Assembly: GCA_964386705.1 (NCBI GenBank)
Contig: CAYLTY010000016.1
Coordinates: forward strand, 1-64,000
Reading direction: 5' to 3'
DNA: 64,000 nt
Origin: AM-0621 sp964386705
GTDB taxonomy: Bacteria > Planctomycetota > Planctomycetia > Planctomycetales > Planctomycetaceae
Shown here: positions 51,820 through 61,573 of the stretch, in pieces
Position numbering within the stretch: the stretch's first letter is position 1
How the letters are laid out: each line of letters starts with the position of its first letter
Position numbers and translations under genes: made by a program
The notes under the pieces: model-generated
Database searches by the model: none
Told to the model about the DNA's origin: nothing
The model's input: only the letters and a program-made list of their open reading frames with translations

Positions 51820-53280
51820 TCAGTCTGCCGAGTGAATCGCCACGACTGGCTCCAACTCACCCAGGAATGTCGACTCCAACGAGAAATATCGCGTCAACTC
51901 GGGCGAGCAGACCGACAGAATTTCCAGGCCAGGCAGCAAGCCAACCGGCAGGTTCGGCAGAGCGGCAATGACGTCAGGACGTGTCGTCACCAGCACCTTG
52001 CGAGTCGTCGAAACCGTGACGCGAGCCGCTGCTTCGATTTGATTGGCGAGTTCTGTCGAACTGCCGGATTCAGCCAGTGCGAGCAGGTCCATGAGGGATT
52101 CAAGACCAGCAGTGCCGCGATTCGATCGCCAGCGAGTGCTCTTCTTGCCCGAGATAAACAACGACTGCTCAACACCGCGCGAACGTCGCAAATGCTCCAC
52201 GCAGATGGTGGCGACGAGGCTCAGAGCCAGTTCCACGAGATCATGGTCAACTCGATGCGGGCTGGCCGGTTGCCACAAATCAAGCAGCACCACCAGATCG
52301 CGATCGCGAGCTTGATGGAACTGTCGCACTGTCAGTTGGTTAATGCGGGCTGAGGTGCGCCAATGGATATCGCGCGGGTTGTCGCCGGGTAAGTAGTCCC
52401 GCAGATGATGGAATTCGTCCGCGAAAGTTCCCTGCGACGTATCCAGTCGCTCGACGAAATTGGTCGCCGTCGTGAACTGACGATGCCACGCCGAAGTGAG
52501 CGTTCCAATCTGGGGGTAGACCAGCATCTCACCACGGACGTCGGTGACGAAACCGCGTTCCACCAGACCCAGCGGAAACCGCGTTGAGACTTCCAGCGGC
52601 CCAAAGAAGTAGCGGCCGCGTTTAGTAACCCGCAGTTGATACCGGGCTGTGCGCTGGCTGTGCGGACGGACGCTCGCGAAGAGCACCATGGGATCCAGGA
52701 CGAAGTCCAGCGAACCTTCGCGACCGTGCCGTTCATGACCAACTCGATCACGTACGGTCATCATCCACGACGAGAACCACCACTTGCGGTTCTCCAGCAC
52801 AATGCCGACCGAAATAACTTCACCGGCCATTGCTCGCGCCGGTACTTCGCGTCGCAGCACATTTCGCTTCAGCAGCGAAAACGCGACACCACCATTCACA
52901 ATGAACGGCCCGGCCATGATCGAGAACACGAGCATCAGCATGTTCGACTTGCCGTACAGCGAGCCGACGAAGGCCACGATCATGATGACCAGATAGACGG
53001 CACCCGCTCGCGGTAAGAACACGCGATTGCGATTTAAGCGACCGACCGATCGCCCCGGCCGATGGCCGAGCCTCAGGAAGATCAGCCGCAGGCCCCACAG
53101 AATGAGAACCGAACCCATCGCCGTGCCGACAAATTGAACCGTTTCTTTATACGGCCCGGCAAACATGGCCACGTTGCCAGCCGAAAAGAAGGTGCCCAAT
53201 CCTGCCATCAGGCACAGAAAGCCCAAAAGCGGCATCGGGCGAGCGTTCTCGATGGCCTGCGGCGAAGGTTGAGCGGGCAT
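51820..53280 (-). CDS. DUF58-domain membrane protein
   Basis: Protein of 486 residues with N-terminal helices (PLLGFLCLMAGLGTFFSAGN, VGTAMGSVLILWGLRLIFL, VYLVIMIVAFVGSLYG, MLVFSIMAGPFIVNGGVAF) and a DUF58 domain (EFHHLRDYLPGDNPRDIHWR, then DRDLVVLLDLWQPAS). DUF58 proteins have a VWA-like fold and often act with MoxR-type AAA ATPases and VWA proteins. None of these adjoins. It ends 45 bases before the comEC start, same strand, so they may be co-transcribed. Role unknown. Confidence 0.93.
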   Translation of the reverse strand: MPAQPSPQAIENARPMPLLGFLCLMAGLGTFFSAGNVAMFAGPYKETVQFVGTAMGSVLILWGLRLIFLRLGHRPGRSVGRLNRNRVFLPRAGAVYLVIMIVAFVGSLYGKSNMLMLVFSIMAGPFIVNGGVAFSLLKRNVLRREVPARAMAGEVISVGIVLENRKWWFSSWMMTVRDRVGHERHGREGSLDFVLDPMVLFASVRPHSQRTARYQLRVTKRGRYFFGPLEVSTRFPLGLVERGFVTDVRGEMLVYPQIGTLTSAWHRQFTTATNFVERLDTSQGTFADEFHHLRDYLPGDNPRDIHWRTSARINQLTVRQFHQARDRDLVVLLDLWQPASPHRVDHDLVELALSLVATICVEHLRRSRGVEQSLFISGKKSTRWRSNRGTAGLESLMDLLALAESGSSTELANQIEAAARVTVSTTRKVLVTTRPDVIAALPNLPVGLLPGLEILSVCSPELTRYFSLESTFLGELEPVVAIHSAD

Positions 53281-53389
53281 AGGTGACTCAGGGTGTGGCT
53301 GTCGCCCCTGCGGCAGGCAGGAACGAGGTACTCGACAAATCTGTACCTACTCTAGAGCACCATCCGCCCCTCAACAACGAACATCCGGC

Positions 53390-54406
53390 TCACACTCCGT
53401 GATAGCTGCGGTACCACTTCACGAAGTTACCCACACCGACCTCAATCGGCGTTGCAGGTTTGAAGCCCACATCGCGGATCAAGTCATCGACATCGGCATA
53501 CGTCGCTGGAACATCGCCGGGCTGCATCGGCAGGAAGTTCTTTTCAGCTTCCTTGCCCAACGCCTGCTCCAGCACGTGAATAAGGTGCATCAACTCGACA
53601 GGCTGATTGTTGCCGATGTTATAGACCTTGTACGGAGCCTTGCTCGTCGCCGGGTCGGGATGATCGCCGTTCCAGTCCGGGTTACCTGTCGGAACGTTGT
53701 CAGCGACTCGCACAACGCCTTCGACGATGTCGTCCACGTAGGTGAAGTCGCGCCGCATCTTGCCGTGATTGAAGACGTCGATCGGCTTGCCACTGAGAAT
53801 CGCCTTCGTGAACAGGAACATCGCCATGTCGGGACGTCCCCACGGACCGTACACGGTGAAGAACCGCAGCCCGGTCGTTGGCAATTTGAAGAGATGGCTG
53901 TAGGTATGAGCCATCAGCTCGTTGGCCTTCTTGGTGGCTGCGTACAGGCTGATGGGATGATCGACGTTGTGATGGATCGAGAACGGATTATTGGTATTCG
54001 CACCATAGACGCTGCTCGACGATGCGTAGACCAGATGCTTCACGCCACTATGGCGGCAGGCTTCGAGAATGTTGACGAAGCCCACAATGTTTGCATCGAC
54101 ATAGGCGTGCGGATTCTCCAGCGAGTACCGCACACCAGCCTGAGCAGCCAGATTGATGACGACATCAAATTTCTCGTCCTGACAGAGCTTCATCAGTCGA
54201 TCACGTTCCGTCAGGTCCCCTTGTTGAAACGTGAACCCCGGCTGTCCGACCAACTGCTTCAGCCGCGAGTGCTTGTATTCGACCGGGTAGTATGGAACGA
54301 GATTGTCATAGCCGACAACCGTGTCACCGCGTGCCAGGAGCTTCTTGCTCGTATGGAACCCGATAAACCCGGCCGCGCCGGTCACGAGGTATTTCTTGCC
54401 AGACAT
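53390..54406 (-). CDS. NAD-dependent UDP-sugar 4-epimerase (UDP-glucuronate type)
   Basis: Soluble SDR enzyme of 338 residues. The NAD-binding motif is KYLVTGAAGFIGFHTSKKLL, the catalytic Tyr-Lys pair is YAATKK in HPISLYAATKKANELM, and the loop after strand 2 (YDNLVPYYPVEYKHSRL) matches UDP-glucuronate 4-epimerases. It would make UDP-galacturonate or a related sugar for surface polysaccharide. The ATG at 54406 follows GGAGG. It lies 78 bases downstream of the UXS gene and is probably co-transcribed with it. Exact substrate is inference. Confidence 0.92.
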   Translation of the reverse strand: MSGKKYLVTGAAGFIGFHTSKKLLARGDTVVGYDNLVPYYPVEYKHSRLKQLVGQPGFTFQQGDLTERDRLMKLCQDEKFDVVINLAAQAGVRYSLENPHAYVDANIVGFVNILEACRHSGVKHLVYASSSSVYGANTNNPFSIHHNVDHPISLYAATKKANELMAHTYSHLFKLPTTGLRFFTVYGPWGRPDMAMFLFTKAILSGKPIDVFNHGKMRRDFTYVDDIVEGVVRVADNVPTGNPDWNGDHPDPATSKAPYKVYNIGNNQPVELMHLIHVLEQALGKEAEKNFLPMQPGDVPATYADVDDLIRDVGFKPATPIEVGVGNFVKWYRSYHGV

Positions 54407-54484
54407 GGATGCCTCCTGCATCGAATGCGGTGTGATTCATCGTGTAATAGCGATGCCGCTACTATGTGAGTGCGGCGGCTTGGA

Positions 54485-55426
54485 TTACTTTTGGGCCAGC
54501 AGCTCCCGATAGTACGCGACTGTTTTTTCGAGTCCCTTCAGCAGCGGAATCTTCGGTTCCCAGCCCAGCAGGCGGCGGGCTTTGTCGATGTTCGGACAGC
54601 GGCGCGTGGGGTCGTCTTTGGGGAGCGGGCGATGTTCGATGACGGACTTGGATCCGGTCACCTGCAGCACGGCCTGAGCGAGTTCCAGCATGGTAAACTC
54701 ACCGGGATTGCCGATGTTGACGGGGCCGACGTCGTTGTCCGCATGATTCATCAGCCGCATCATGCCTTCCAGCAGGTCATCGACGTAGCAGAACGAACGC
54801 GTCTGTGAGCCTTCGCCGTAGACGGTCAGCCGTTCGCCCTGCAGAGCTTGCACGATGAAATTCGAGATCACTCGACCATCGTTGGGATCCATCCGCGGAC
54901 CGTAAGTATTGAAGATACGGATCAACCGCGTCTCCAATCCATGAGCCTGCGAGTAGTTCACGCACAGAGACTCCGCGACGCGTTTGCCTTCGTCATAGCA
55001 ACTGCGCGGACCGATGGGGTTCACGTTGCCCCAATAGTCTTCTGTCTGCGGGTGAACGTGAGGGTCGCCGTAAACCTCTGACGTGGACGCCTGAAGCAGG
55101 CGAGCTTTGCACCGCTTGGCCAGCCCCAGCACGTTGATCATGCCAATGGTCGACGTCTTGATCGTCTTGATGGCATTGAACTGGTAGGCGGGAGGAGATG
55201 CGGGGCAGGCCAGGTTGTAGATCTGACCGACTTCCACCACGAGCGGGTCCACGATGTCGTGGCGAATGAGTTCAAAGCGCGGATGGTTCAACAGGTGCGC
55301 GATGTTCGCTTTGCGCCCGGTGAAAAAGTTGTCGACGCAGATCACGTCGTGACCGCGTTCCAACAGTCGGTCGCACAAATGGCTTCCCAGAAAGCCAGCA
55401 CCACCAGTGACAAGAATCGGCTGCAT
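54485..55426 (-). CDS. UDP-glucuronate decarboxylase (UDP-xylose synthase)
   Basis: SDR enzyme of 313 residues that converts UDP-glucuronate to UDP-xylose. Signatures: ILVTGGAGFLGSHLCDRLLE, the UXS-specific DNFFTGRKANIAHLL and VGQIYNLACPASPPAYQ, catalytic SCYDEGKRVAESL, and RIFNTYGPRMDPNDGRVISN. These are essentially those of bacterial and plant UXS. The ATG at 55426 was chosen; the frame is open to 55657 but that region is not protein-like. UDP-glucuronate from a dehydrogenase elsewhere would feed this and the neighbouring epimerase. Confidence 0.95.
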   Translation of the reverse strand: MQPILVTGGAGFLGSHLCDRLLERGHDVICVDNFFTGRKANIAHLLNHPRFELIRHDIVDPLVVEVGQIYNLACPASPPAYQFNAIKTIKTSTIGMINVLGLAKRCKARLLQASTSEVYGDPHVHPQTEDYWGNVNPIGPRSCYDEGKRVAESLCVNYSQAHGLETRLIRIFNTYGPRMDPNDGRVISNFIVQALQGERLTVYGEGSQTRSFCYVDDLLEGMMRLMNHADNDVGPVNIGNPGEFTMLELAQAVLQVTGSKSVIEHRPLPKDDPTRRCPNIDKARRLLGWEPKIPLLKGLEKTVAYYRELLAQK

Positions 55427-55657
55427 TATGTTGAGATCTCGTTGACGTTGTTCCGCGCCCGCTTCTCCGGCCGCTCGCGATGTACTGTCGGAGCCTGGCG
55501 CGGCGGTAGTAGAAACGAATTTCGGACGACAAGGCAACGTGAGCCTCAGATTAGCCCGCCAGAACCGGCATTGCCGCAAAGGAATCCTAATCATCAAACT
55601 GCAACGCCCGTGATCGGAAATGGATGTCTCGATCTTTCCCCAAACCAGCTGCGTCAC

Positions 55658-57226
55658 ATGACACTCTGCCTTCGACGACTTGTCGTCACTTTGTGCGTTC
55701 TCACCTCGTTCTTTCAGGCAACTGCGGCGGAGGCTCAGGAACCGAAGCTGGTCGCTGTCGTGCGTCAGCGGTTCGCAGACCTGACCGAAGACGAAGCTCT
55801 GGTCGTGCGGCGCATCGCGGAATCGCAGGCGGTGCCGGCTGACGGCGAGCCAGTGACCATGCGCGCCGAACTCGTCGAATTCCTGTGCAAGACCCGCGAG
55901 GCCCTGGCTGAAGTGCCAACTCGCGGCCTGTATTTTGAGAACGTCGTCGTTCGCGGTGACTTCGATCTGAGTTTCGCGAAGCTGTCATTGCCACTCACGT
56001 TTCAGCAGTGCCGCTTCGTCGATCAGAAGTCGAGGCTTTCATTCAGGCAGGGTACTTTTCTGTCGATCACGATGTCGCACTGCCATGACGTGCCGGGCAT
56101 CAACGGCCGCGGTATCCGCGTCGACCACAGTTTCATTTTTGAATCGCAGTCCCGGACCGAGATTGACCTCAAGAACGCGGACATCGGCAATGACCTGGAT
56201 TGCGAAGGTGCGATACTGGCACACGATTCCAGTAGCCCGCGTGCCTGTCTGTACGCTCGCAACGCGAGGATCGGCGGCGATCTGATTCTGGATGAAGCGG
56301 CGTCGCACGGGTCAATTGACCTGCAGGGCGCGACCATCGGCGGCATGTTTTCAGCGCACAACACGAAGCTGGAGACCTCATCGGGACCGGACGCGGTCGC
56401 AACGTTGCCTGCATTGGACCTGGTGGGTACGACGATTGGCCGCGATGTGGAATTTGAAGACGCGCGGGTCAGCGGTCCGCTGCAGATCTCGGATGCGGAC
56501 GTCACCAAGACGGTGCGCATTCGAAATCTTGAACACGGTGAGAACTACTCACTCGATCTGTCCGGCCTGAGCTGCAATCGACTGGTCATTGATGCGAGTG
56601 CGCAACCGTCGTATGGCAAGCTGAAACTGCACGGTTGCGTGTATGAAGACTTCAGCATGTTCGTGCCGAGTCAATCAGAGACGGATTCTTGCCTGAGCTG
56701 GCTGCGGCTGACCGGGCGCGATCAGTTCTCGGAGCAACCCTATGAACAACTGGCCGGCGTGATGAAACGGCAGGGGAAGGACGACATCTCGCGAGCGATC
56801 CTGATTGCGAAGGTGGAAGACGAGCCCTTACGGACCTACAGCGATGTGCTGATCCGGCGGCTCGCCTGGATGATTGGCTATGGCTACTCCCCGTTACGAG
56901 CCGTCTGGCTGGCGATGGCCGTCACGCTTATCGGGTTTGTGGTTTTCAAAGGGGCGTATCGCCGCGGCTATTTGATCGTGAAGGCAACTCACGCACCGGT
57001 GCGTTTGAAGTCGCCGAACCTCACGCTGCTGATGTACTCCATCGACGTCTTTGTGCCGCTGGTCGACTTTGGAGTAGGCCCGCTCTACGTGCCGGGTAAA
57101 GTAGACATCGGCATGGATTCACACGAAGTGATCTTCTTCCGCATCTACTACTGGTTCCACGTCGGCGCCGGTTGGCTGATTTGCACCGTCGCCGTGGCCG
57201 GCTTGAGCGGGCTGATTCGAGTCTGA
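55658..57226 (+). CDS. Exported protein with repeated beta-helix-like region and membrane helices
   Basis: About 522 residues from ATG at 55658, which gives the signal MTLCLRRLVVTLCVLTSFFQ. The central part has repeated short strands, with each turn alternating hydrophobic and polar residues (FENVVVRGDFDLSFAKLSLP, DLKNADIGNDLDCEGAILA, NARIGGDLILDEAASHGS, QGATIGGMFSAHNTKLE, VGTTIGRDVEFEDARV), consistent with a right-handed beta-helix or pentapeptide-like solenoid. The C-terminal part has helices (AVWLAMAVTLIGFVVFKGAY and WLICTVAVAGLSGLIRV). Bactofilin- or pentapeptide-like relationship is a guess. The frame is open upstream to 55259 but overlaps the divergent UXS gene and is unlikely. Confidence 0.78.
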   Translation: MTLCLRRLVVTLCVLTSFFQATAAEAQEPKLVAVVRQRFADLTEDEALVVRRIAESQAVPADGEPVTMRAELVEFLCKTREALAEVPTRGLYFENVVVRGDFDLSFAKLSLPLTFQQCRFVDQKSRLSFRQGTFLSITMSHCHDVPGINGRGIRVDHSFIFESQSRTEIDLKNADIGNDLDCEGAILAHDSSSPRACLYARNARIGGDLILDEAASHGSIDLQGATIGGMFSAHNTKLETSSGPDAVATLPALDLVGTTIGRDVEFEDARVSGPLQISDADVTKTVRIRNLEHGENYSLDLSGLSCNRLVIDASAQPSYGKLKLHGCVYEDFSMFVPSQSETDSCLSWLRLTGRDQFSEQPYEQLAGVMKRQGKDDISRAILIAKVEDEPLRTYSDVLIRRLAWMIGYGYSPLRAVWLAMAVTLIGFVVFKGAYRRGYLIVKATHAPVRLKSPNLTLLMYSIDVFVPLVDFGVGPLYVPGKVDIGMDSHEVIFFRIYYWFHVGAGWLICTVAVAGLSGLIRV

Positions 57227-57280
57227 AAGCTGGCTCGGTGAGATCGTTCGAGTTGATCGGTTCAACATCGAAAGGTCAAC

Positions 57281-57724
57281 ATGAGCGAAACTGAGCCTGA
57301 TATTGCCGATGCGTCGCGGACTTCCATCGCCGCGTGGGGCACGATGATCGTGGTTCTGATTGAGTTGGTCGTCGCGGTCGGCTTCTGCGTGAATTTGCAG
57401 GTGCAGACAATCCGACAGGTTGCCGATCTGGGGACGGAGTTGCCCAAGGCAACGGAGCTCTGTTTGAAAATCGGGATGCCGGGTCTCGTACTGATCGGGG
57501 CGGTCGTTGGCGCCATCGTCGTCACTGTAAACCTCGCACTTTCCGACTGGCGCACGAAGGTGCTGACCAATCTGGTAGCGGCAACATTGATTGCTGGCGG
57601 CGGAGTACTTTTCTACTTGATCTTGCAGCTTCCCTTTCAGGTGATCGGCGTGAACGACCTCAGTTACACGCCAATTGTGACCCGATGCTACGCGTTAGCG
57701 ATCTCAGTGGTGGCCCGGCCGTGA
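57281..57724 (+). CDS. Small membrane protein
   Basis: Protein of 147 residues with three hydrophobic segments: WGTMIVVLIELVVAVGFCVN, MPGLVLIGAVVGAIVVTVNLA and LVAATLIAGGGVLFYLILQL. No family recognised. It follows the beta-helix-like protein by 54 bases and its last 37 bases overlap the 3' end of the convergent ResB-CcsA gene, which is unusual for a real overlap and hints that one 3' end may be recent. Confidence 0.75.
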   Translation: MSETEPDIADASRTSIAAWGTMIVVLIELVVAVGFCVNLQVQTIRQVADLGTELPKATELCLKIGMPGLVLIGAVVGAIVVTVNLALSDWRTKVLTNLVAATLIAGGGVLFYLILQLPFQVIGVNDLSYTPIVTRCYALAISVVARP

Positions 57725-60700
57725 ACCTGGAAGCTGCGCCACTTGCTGGTGCTGAGGCATCCTGCCCCGACCAATGCAAACTGGGTGAGCCAGAACGTCC
57801 ACAGGGCCATCCACACGCCTTCGGTGAAGCCGTAGCTGTGCAGGCCGACGCCCAGTTCGTTGACGCCAAACCAGGACCAGCTGGTGACGACGTTACCCAT
57901 GATGGCCAGCACACACAGGCCGCGTTCCTTCACCATGCCATCCCAGCGGGCGTGCAGCACCAGTGCGTTCCAGAGGACGATGATCAGCGCACCGTTCTCT
58001 TTGGGGTCCCAGCCCCAGAAGCGGCCCCACGAATCGTCAGCCCACAAGCCGCCGAGTACGGTGCCCACGAAGCTGAAGAAGATGCCAAAGCAGATTGTTC
58101 CGTAAACAATGCGGACCAGATCCTTGCCGAAGGCCGGAGTAAGCCTGGTCGTGAAGAGGCCAGAGATGACATACAGCATGCCGCATGCTCCAGCCACGAA
58201 AGTCACCGCGTAACCCAGCGTGATGCAGGTCACGTGAGTCCACAGCCAGAACTGCGTATCCAGCACGGCCTGCATGACCTTCATCGTGTCGCCATCGCCG
58301 GACAGCAGATGAGCGATGCCCAGCGAAGCCGCACCCAGCGACGCACCAATCAGATTGCCAATGCCGATGCGATACACACCTTCGAACAACAGGCTCAAGA
58401 CCACTGCGCCCCAGCCAATGAAAACCGCAGAGGAATACAGGTTGGTGACCGGTGGACGGCCGGAAATCTCATAGCGGGCGTAGATCGCGTAGCTATGCAC
58501 CACCAGCGTGACCAGGATCGTCAGGAAGGAAGCGCGGTTCAACGGACGGGAGAATCCCAACAGTCCGCCCAGAGCCAGCAGCAACGCCACGATGTAGCTC
58601 AGCATCGACCAGTAGAACGGTGAGAACGCGTTGAAGAACGCTTCGAAGTCCGCCTTGCGAGTGCTGAGGTCCTTGGCCTCGTGAGTGGCCAGCCACGAGC
58701 GATAACTCTGAACGCCTTCGTTGAAGTCCTTGGCGAACTCGGCAGCGACCTTCGCCTTCGCAGTCACAGCGTCCTGCAGAGCCTTGCGGTCACCGCCCTT
58801 ATTTACCTTGAGCTCGCGAATCGCTTCGCCGAGATCCAGCGCCGCGCGCCGATGCTTGACGTGCGAGACCATGATCTCCGTCAGGTGAGTAACGGGCGGA
58901 CTGGAATCCTTACCCATCAGGTTCACGCTGATATAGGACTTGGTCCACGCTCGCGCGAAGGTCTCCCAGTCCTTGGAGCTGACCAGGTCGTTGTCCTTGT
59001 TATCCACGGGCGGAATGGCCAGAGGCGGCTGCCGACTATCCAGCATCTGCAGGTCCTGCAGCGCGAACTGAATGTCCTGCTTCCAGTTCTCGCGGCTGAT
59101 CTCCGGCGGAGTGAATGTCTTCGTCAGCAGATCCAACACGCCGATCTTGCGTTCGAACTCCAGAATCTTGCGTTCGTCGGCAGAGCGGAATTTGGACTGC
59201 TTCTCGCGCGCGGTCTGAGCTTCCTTGGCGATCTTGGGAAGCTCTTTCAAGAACTCTTCCAACGCGTAGCGGTAGCCACTGCGCGGTTCGAGTCCGAGTT
59301 TCTTCTGCAGTTCCGGATGGTCGATGCGGATGACGCGATGCTGCGCCGCTTCGGCCGGATTGGCAATCACGTCCAGCAGCCAGCGCGTGGCCGGTTGGCG
59401 AATACCATCCTGATCTTTGAAGGTGGTATAGCCCGACAGAATTCGCAGGCTGTTCTCTGCGAGCGTGTCGAACGGCTGCATGCGGCCTTCGTAGAGCATT
59501 GGAATCTTGCCGAAGGCGGCATAGTTCGGTTCGTCCACCAAGGGCTTGGGTTCACGGGCTCGGCTGAACAGGAACAGGGCCATCACCACTGCGACCGCCC
59601 ACGGTGCATATCGAGCCAATGCCGATTCACTGGCAGCGGGAGACTTCAGCAGCGGCGCCGCTTGCCGATCATCACTGAAGCCCAGCAACTCAGAGAAGCC
59701 TGCAATAAAACCCGAGATCGAGATCGGTTCGCTGCCAAACCGGCGCGACACAAAGCGCACCAGCATGATCCAGAAGTGAGCCAGCATGCCCACGGCGACG
59801 ATCATGCAAGCCACATAAGGAATCATCCAGCCGGTGTTTCTTACGATGGACAGTGTCGTCTTCTCTTTGCCGGTGCGCGGGTCCGGTGGCGAGTAATTGG
59901 TCTGATAGAACGTCTCACCCGCGTACCGCAGCGGGTTGTTCATCCAGATGTGTTTTTCAAAGTCAGTGTTGTTGGCCTTGTCCACCAGTTGAATCACCGA
60001 GCGATAGTCTCGCGGAGTGTCCGTACCGGCGTAATCGGTCTTGCTGACGTCCTTCAGAGTGACCGCATAAGGCTTGTAGTGGCGCTGGAATCGCAGATTC
60101 AGGTCCCAGCTCTTGCCATCATGCGTGATGCGGTTGGGTTGCCATTCGGGTCGATTGACGAGATTGAAGTACACGCCGACCAGATAAGTCCCGAGGTCTT
60201 TCTTGGAAGCCTTATCAATCAGCTTGAGGTAAGCCGCGGTGAGATCGACGGCACCTCCAGAGTCCGTGCCCGTACCGGCAGCAACGTCCTCGGCCACCGT
60301 CGACAAGCCGACTCCAGCCGTTGCGAGGTTTTTTGCATCAGGCTTCAACTCACCGGGATTGGAGTTCTGCAGGAACTTCACAATCTCAATATCAAACGGC
60401 AGATCCGGATGAGAAATCGCAGTCTTGGAATCCGCAGCCTTCGTCAGCAACTGCTTGGGAATCGAAACGACATCGTCGAACTCGACGTTCGATCCATCCG
60501 TCAGAGCCAGTTCCACGGTGCGGATATCTTCCGCATAGTTGGCGGTCTTGCCTTCTTCGATCGACATCTGCGTTTCGACGTGCAGCGTGCCCACGATCGG
60601 TTCGTGGATCAGCATCAGCATTACGCCGCCGTGTAGTACGACGACGCCAGCTCGTTTCCTGAACAGCAGCGTGCAGCCCGCCAGCAAGACACCACCGGCG

Positions 60701-61464
60701 AAGACGCCCTTGATCAACTGCCACAGGATGCGCATGCCGGAGTCATCAATGCCGCGACCGCCCTGCACGAACATCAATCCGAGCGCGGCGATGGTGAAGA
60801 GGAACGCAATCACCAGCGGAACAAATTCTGGTTTACGCTCGGCCTGAGCTTTGTAGGCCGCTACGGCGCTTAAACCGCTCAACACGAACAGCGACCCTTC
60901 CACCAGCCACCACAGCACGTCCCAGTCGATCCAGGCATCCTGGACCGCTGTGTCGGCGTGGCCGGTTTGAATCACCATCCACGTCACCAGCACACCAATA
61001 GCAGTGACAACCGCCCCGGCCAGTGCACGCGTGCCCTTGGCCTGAACAGTGAACTTCAAGGAATGCGCGGCCAGCAGGTTGATCAGCATCAACGCGCCGA
61101 TCGTATTCCCGCCCGGGAATGGGAACTTGAGACTCGCTGGCAGCTTCGACAGATCCAACCACGAACCGCCCTCGACCGAATGATCAACGACCAGCCCCGT
61201 CAGCGGGTTGATCAGCGGTGCGAATGATTTGACCTCGATCCACGTCATCCAGCAGCGGAAGTATTCACGGACAACGTCCCAGATGTCCTGATTAACCTGA
61301 GCCAGAGTGCCCGCCAGCACGAGGAAGATCGATATCGCAAACAGAGCGACCGTCAGTTTGAGCGAGGCAAATGGTTTCACCAGCGTCGCAATGGATGACG
61401 AGCCAATACTCGGTTGAGGTGGGGATTCAATCGAGAACGTTTCATTCGTATTCATCTGGGACAT
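57688..61464 (-). CDS. ResB-CcsA fusion, cytochrome c biogenesis (system II)
   Basis: Inner-membrane protein of 1258 residues that exports haem and attaches it to apocytochrome c. The N-terminal ResB part has helices (LTVALFAISIFLVLAGTLAQ and others) and a periplasmic region (LNLRFQRHYKPYAVTLKDV, then IWMNNPLRYAGETFYQTNYS, typical of ResB). A long hydrophilic middle follows. The C-terminal CcsA part contains the haem-handling WWD-like segment (DDSWGRFWGWDPKENGALI, near residues 1135-1160) within several helices (LWTHVTCITLGYAVTFVAGA). The start ATG has GGAG upstream. Fused CcsBA proteins exist in other bacteria at about 900 residues or less; this is larger because of the middle region. Confidence 0.93.
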   Translation of the reverse strand: MSQMNTNETFSIESPPQPSIGSSSIATLVKPFASLKLTVALFAISIFLVLAGTLAQVNQDIWDVVREYFRCWMTWIEVKSFAPLINPLTGLVVDHSVEGGSWLDLSKLPASLKFPFPGGNTIGALMLINLLAAHSLKFTVQAKGTRALAGAVVTAIGVLVTWMVIQTGHADTAVQDAWIDWDVLWWLVEGSLFVLSGLSAVAAYKAQAERKPEFVPLVIAFLFTIAALGLMFVQGGRGIDDSGMRILWQLIKGVFAGGVLLAGCTLLFRKRAGVVVLHGGVMLMLIHEPIVGTLHVETQMSIEEGKTANYAEDIRTVELALTDGSNVEFDDVVSIPKQLLTKAADSKTAISHPDLPFDIEIVKFLQNSNPGELKPDAKNLATAGVGLSTVAEDVAAGTGTDSGGAVDLTAAYLKLIDKASKKDLGTYLVGVYFNLVNRPEWQPNRITHDGKSWDLNLRFQRHYKPYAVTLKDVSKTDYAGTDTPRDYRSVIQLVDKANNTDFEKHIWMNNPLRYAGETFYQTNYSPPDPRTGKEKTTLSIVRNTGWMIPYVACMIVAVGMLAHFWIMLVRFVSRRFGSEPISISGFIAGFSELLGFSDDRQAAPLLKSPAASESALARYAPWAVAVVMALFLFSRAREPKPLVDEPNYAAFGKIPMLYEGRMQPFDTLAENSLRILSGYTTFKDQDGIRQPATRWLLDVIANPAEAAQHRVIRIDHPELQKKLGLEPRSGYRYALEEFLKELPKIAKEAQTAREKQSKFRSADERKILEFERKIGVLDLLTKTFTPPEISRENWKQDIQFALQDLQMLDSRQPPLAIPPVDNKDNDLVSSKDWETFARAWTKSYISVNLMGKDSSPPVTHLTEIMVSHVKHRRAALDLGEAIRELKVNKGGDRKALQDAVTAKAKVAAEFAKDFNEGVQSYRSWLATHEAKDLSTRKADFEAFFNAFSPFYWSMLSYIVALLLALGGLLGFSRPLNRASFLTILVTLVVHSYAIYARYEISGRPPVTNLYSSAVFIGWGAVVLSLLFEGVYRIGIGNLIGASLGAASLGIAHLLSGDGDTMKVMQAVLDTQFWLWTHVTCITLGYAVTFVAGACGMLYVISGLFTTRLTPAFGKDLVRIVYGTICFGIFFSFVGTVLGGLWADDSWGRFWGWDPKENGALIIVLWNALVLHARWDGMVKERGLCVLAIMGNVVTSWSWFGVNELGVGLHSYGFTEGVWMALWTFWLTQFALVGAGCLSTSKWRSFQVHGRATTEIANA

Positions 61465-61573
61465 CAGCTACTCCGGAGGCCGTTTGCCAACGGTCATTAT
61501 TACGAAGAATTCGGTGAGTCTTGCGGGAGCCAGTCAGCCAGTCCGCAGAACAGTTGCTCGCGCAGGCCAGAAG

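Noticed and set aside
59275..59300. GGTTCGAGTCC, resembling a tRNA T-loop
   Set aside because: It lies inside the coding region of the ResB-CcsA gene and no cloverleaf surrounds it.
58681..60636. Open frame of about 650 codons on the plus strand inside the ResB-CcsA gene
   Set aside because: It is antisense to a clear membrane protein, is full of Arg/Gln/His without domain features, and reflects GC-rich third positions.
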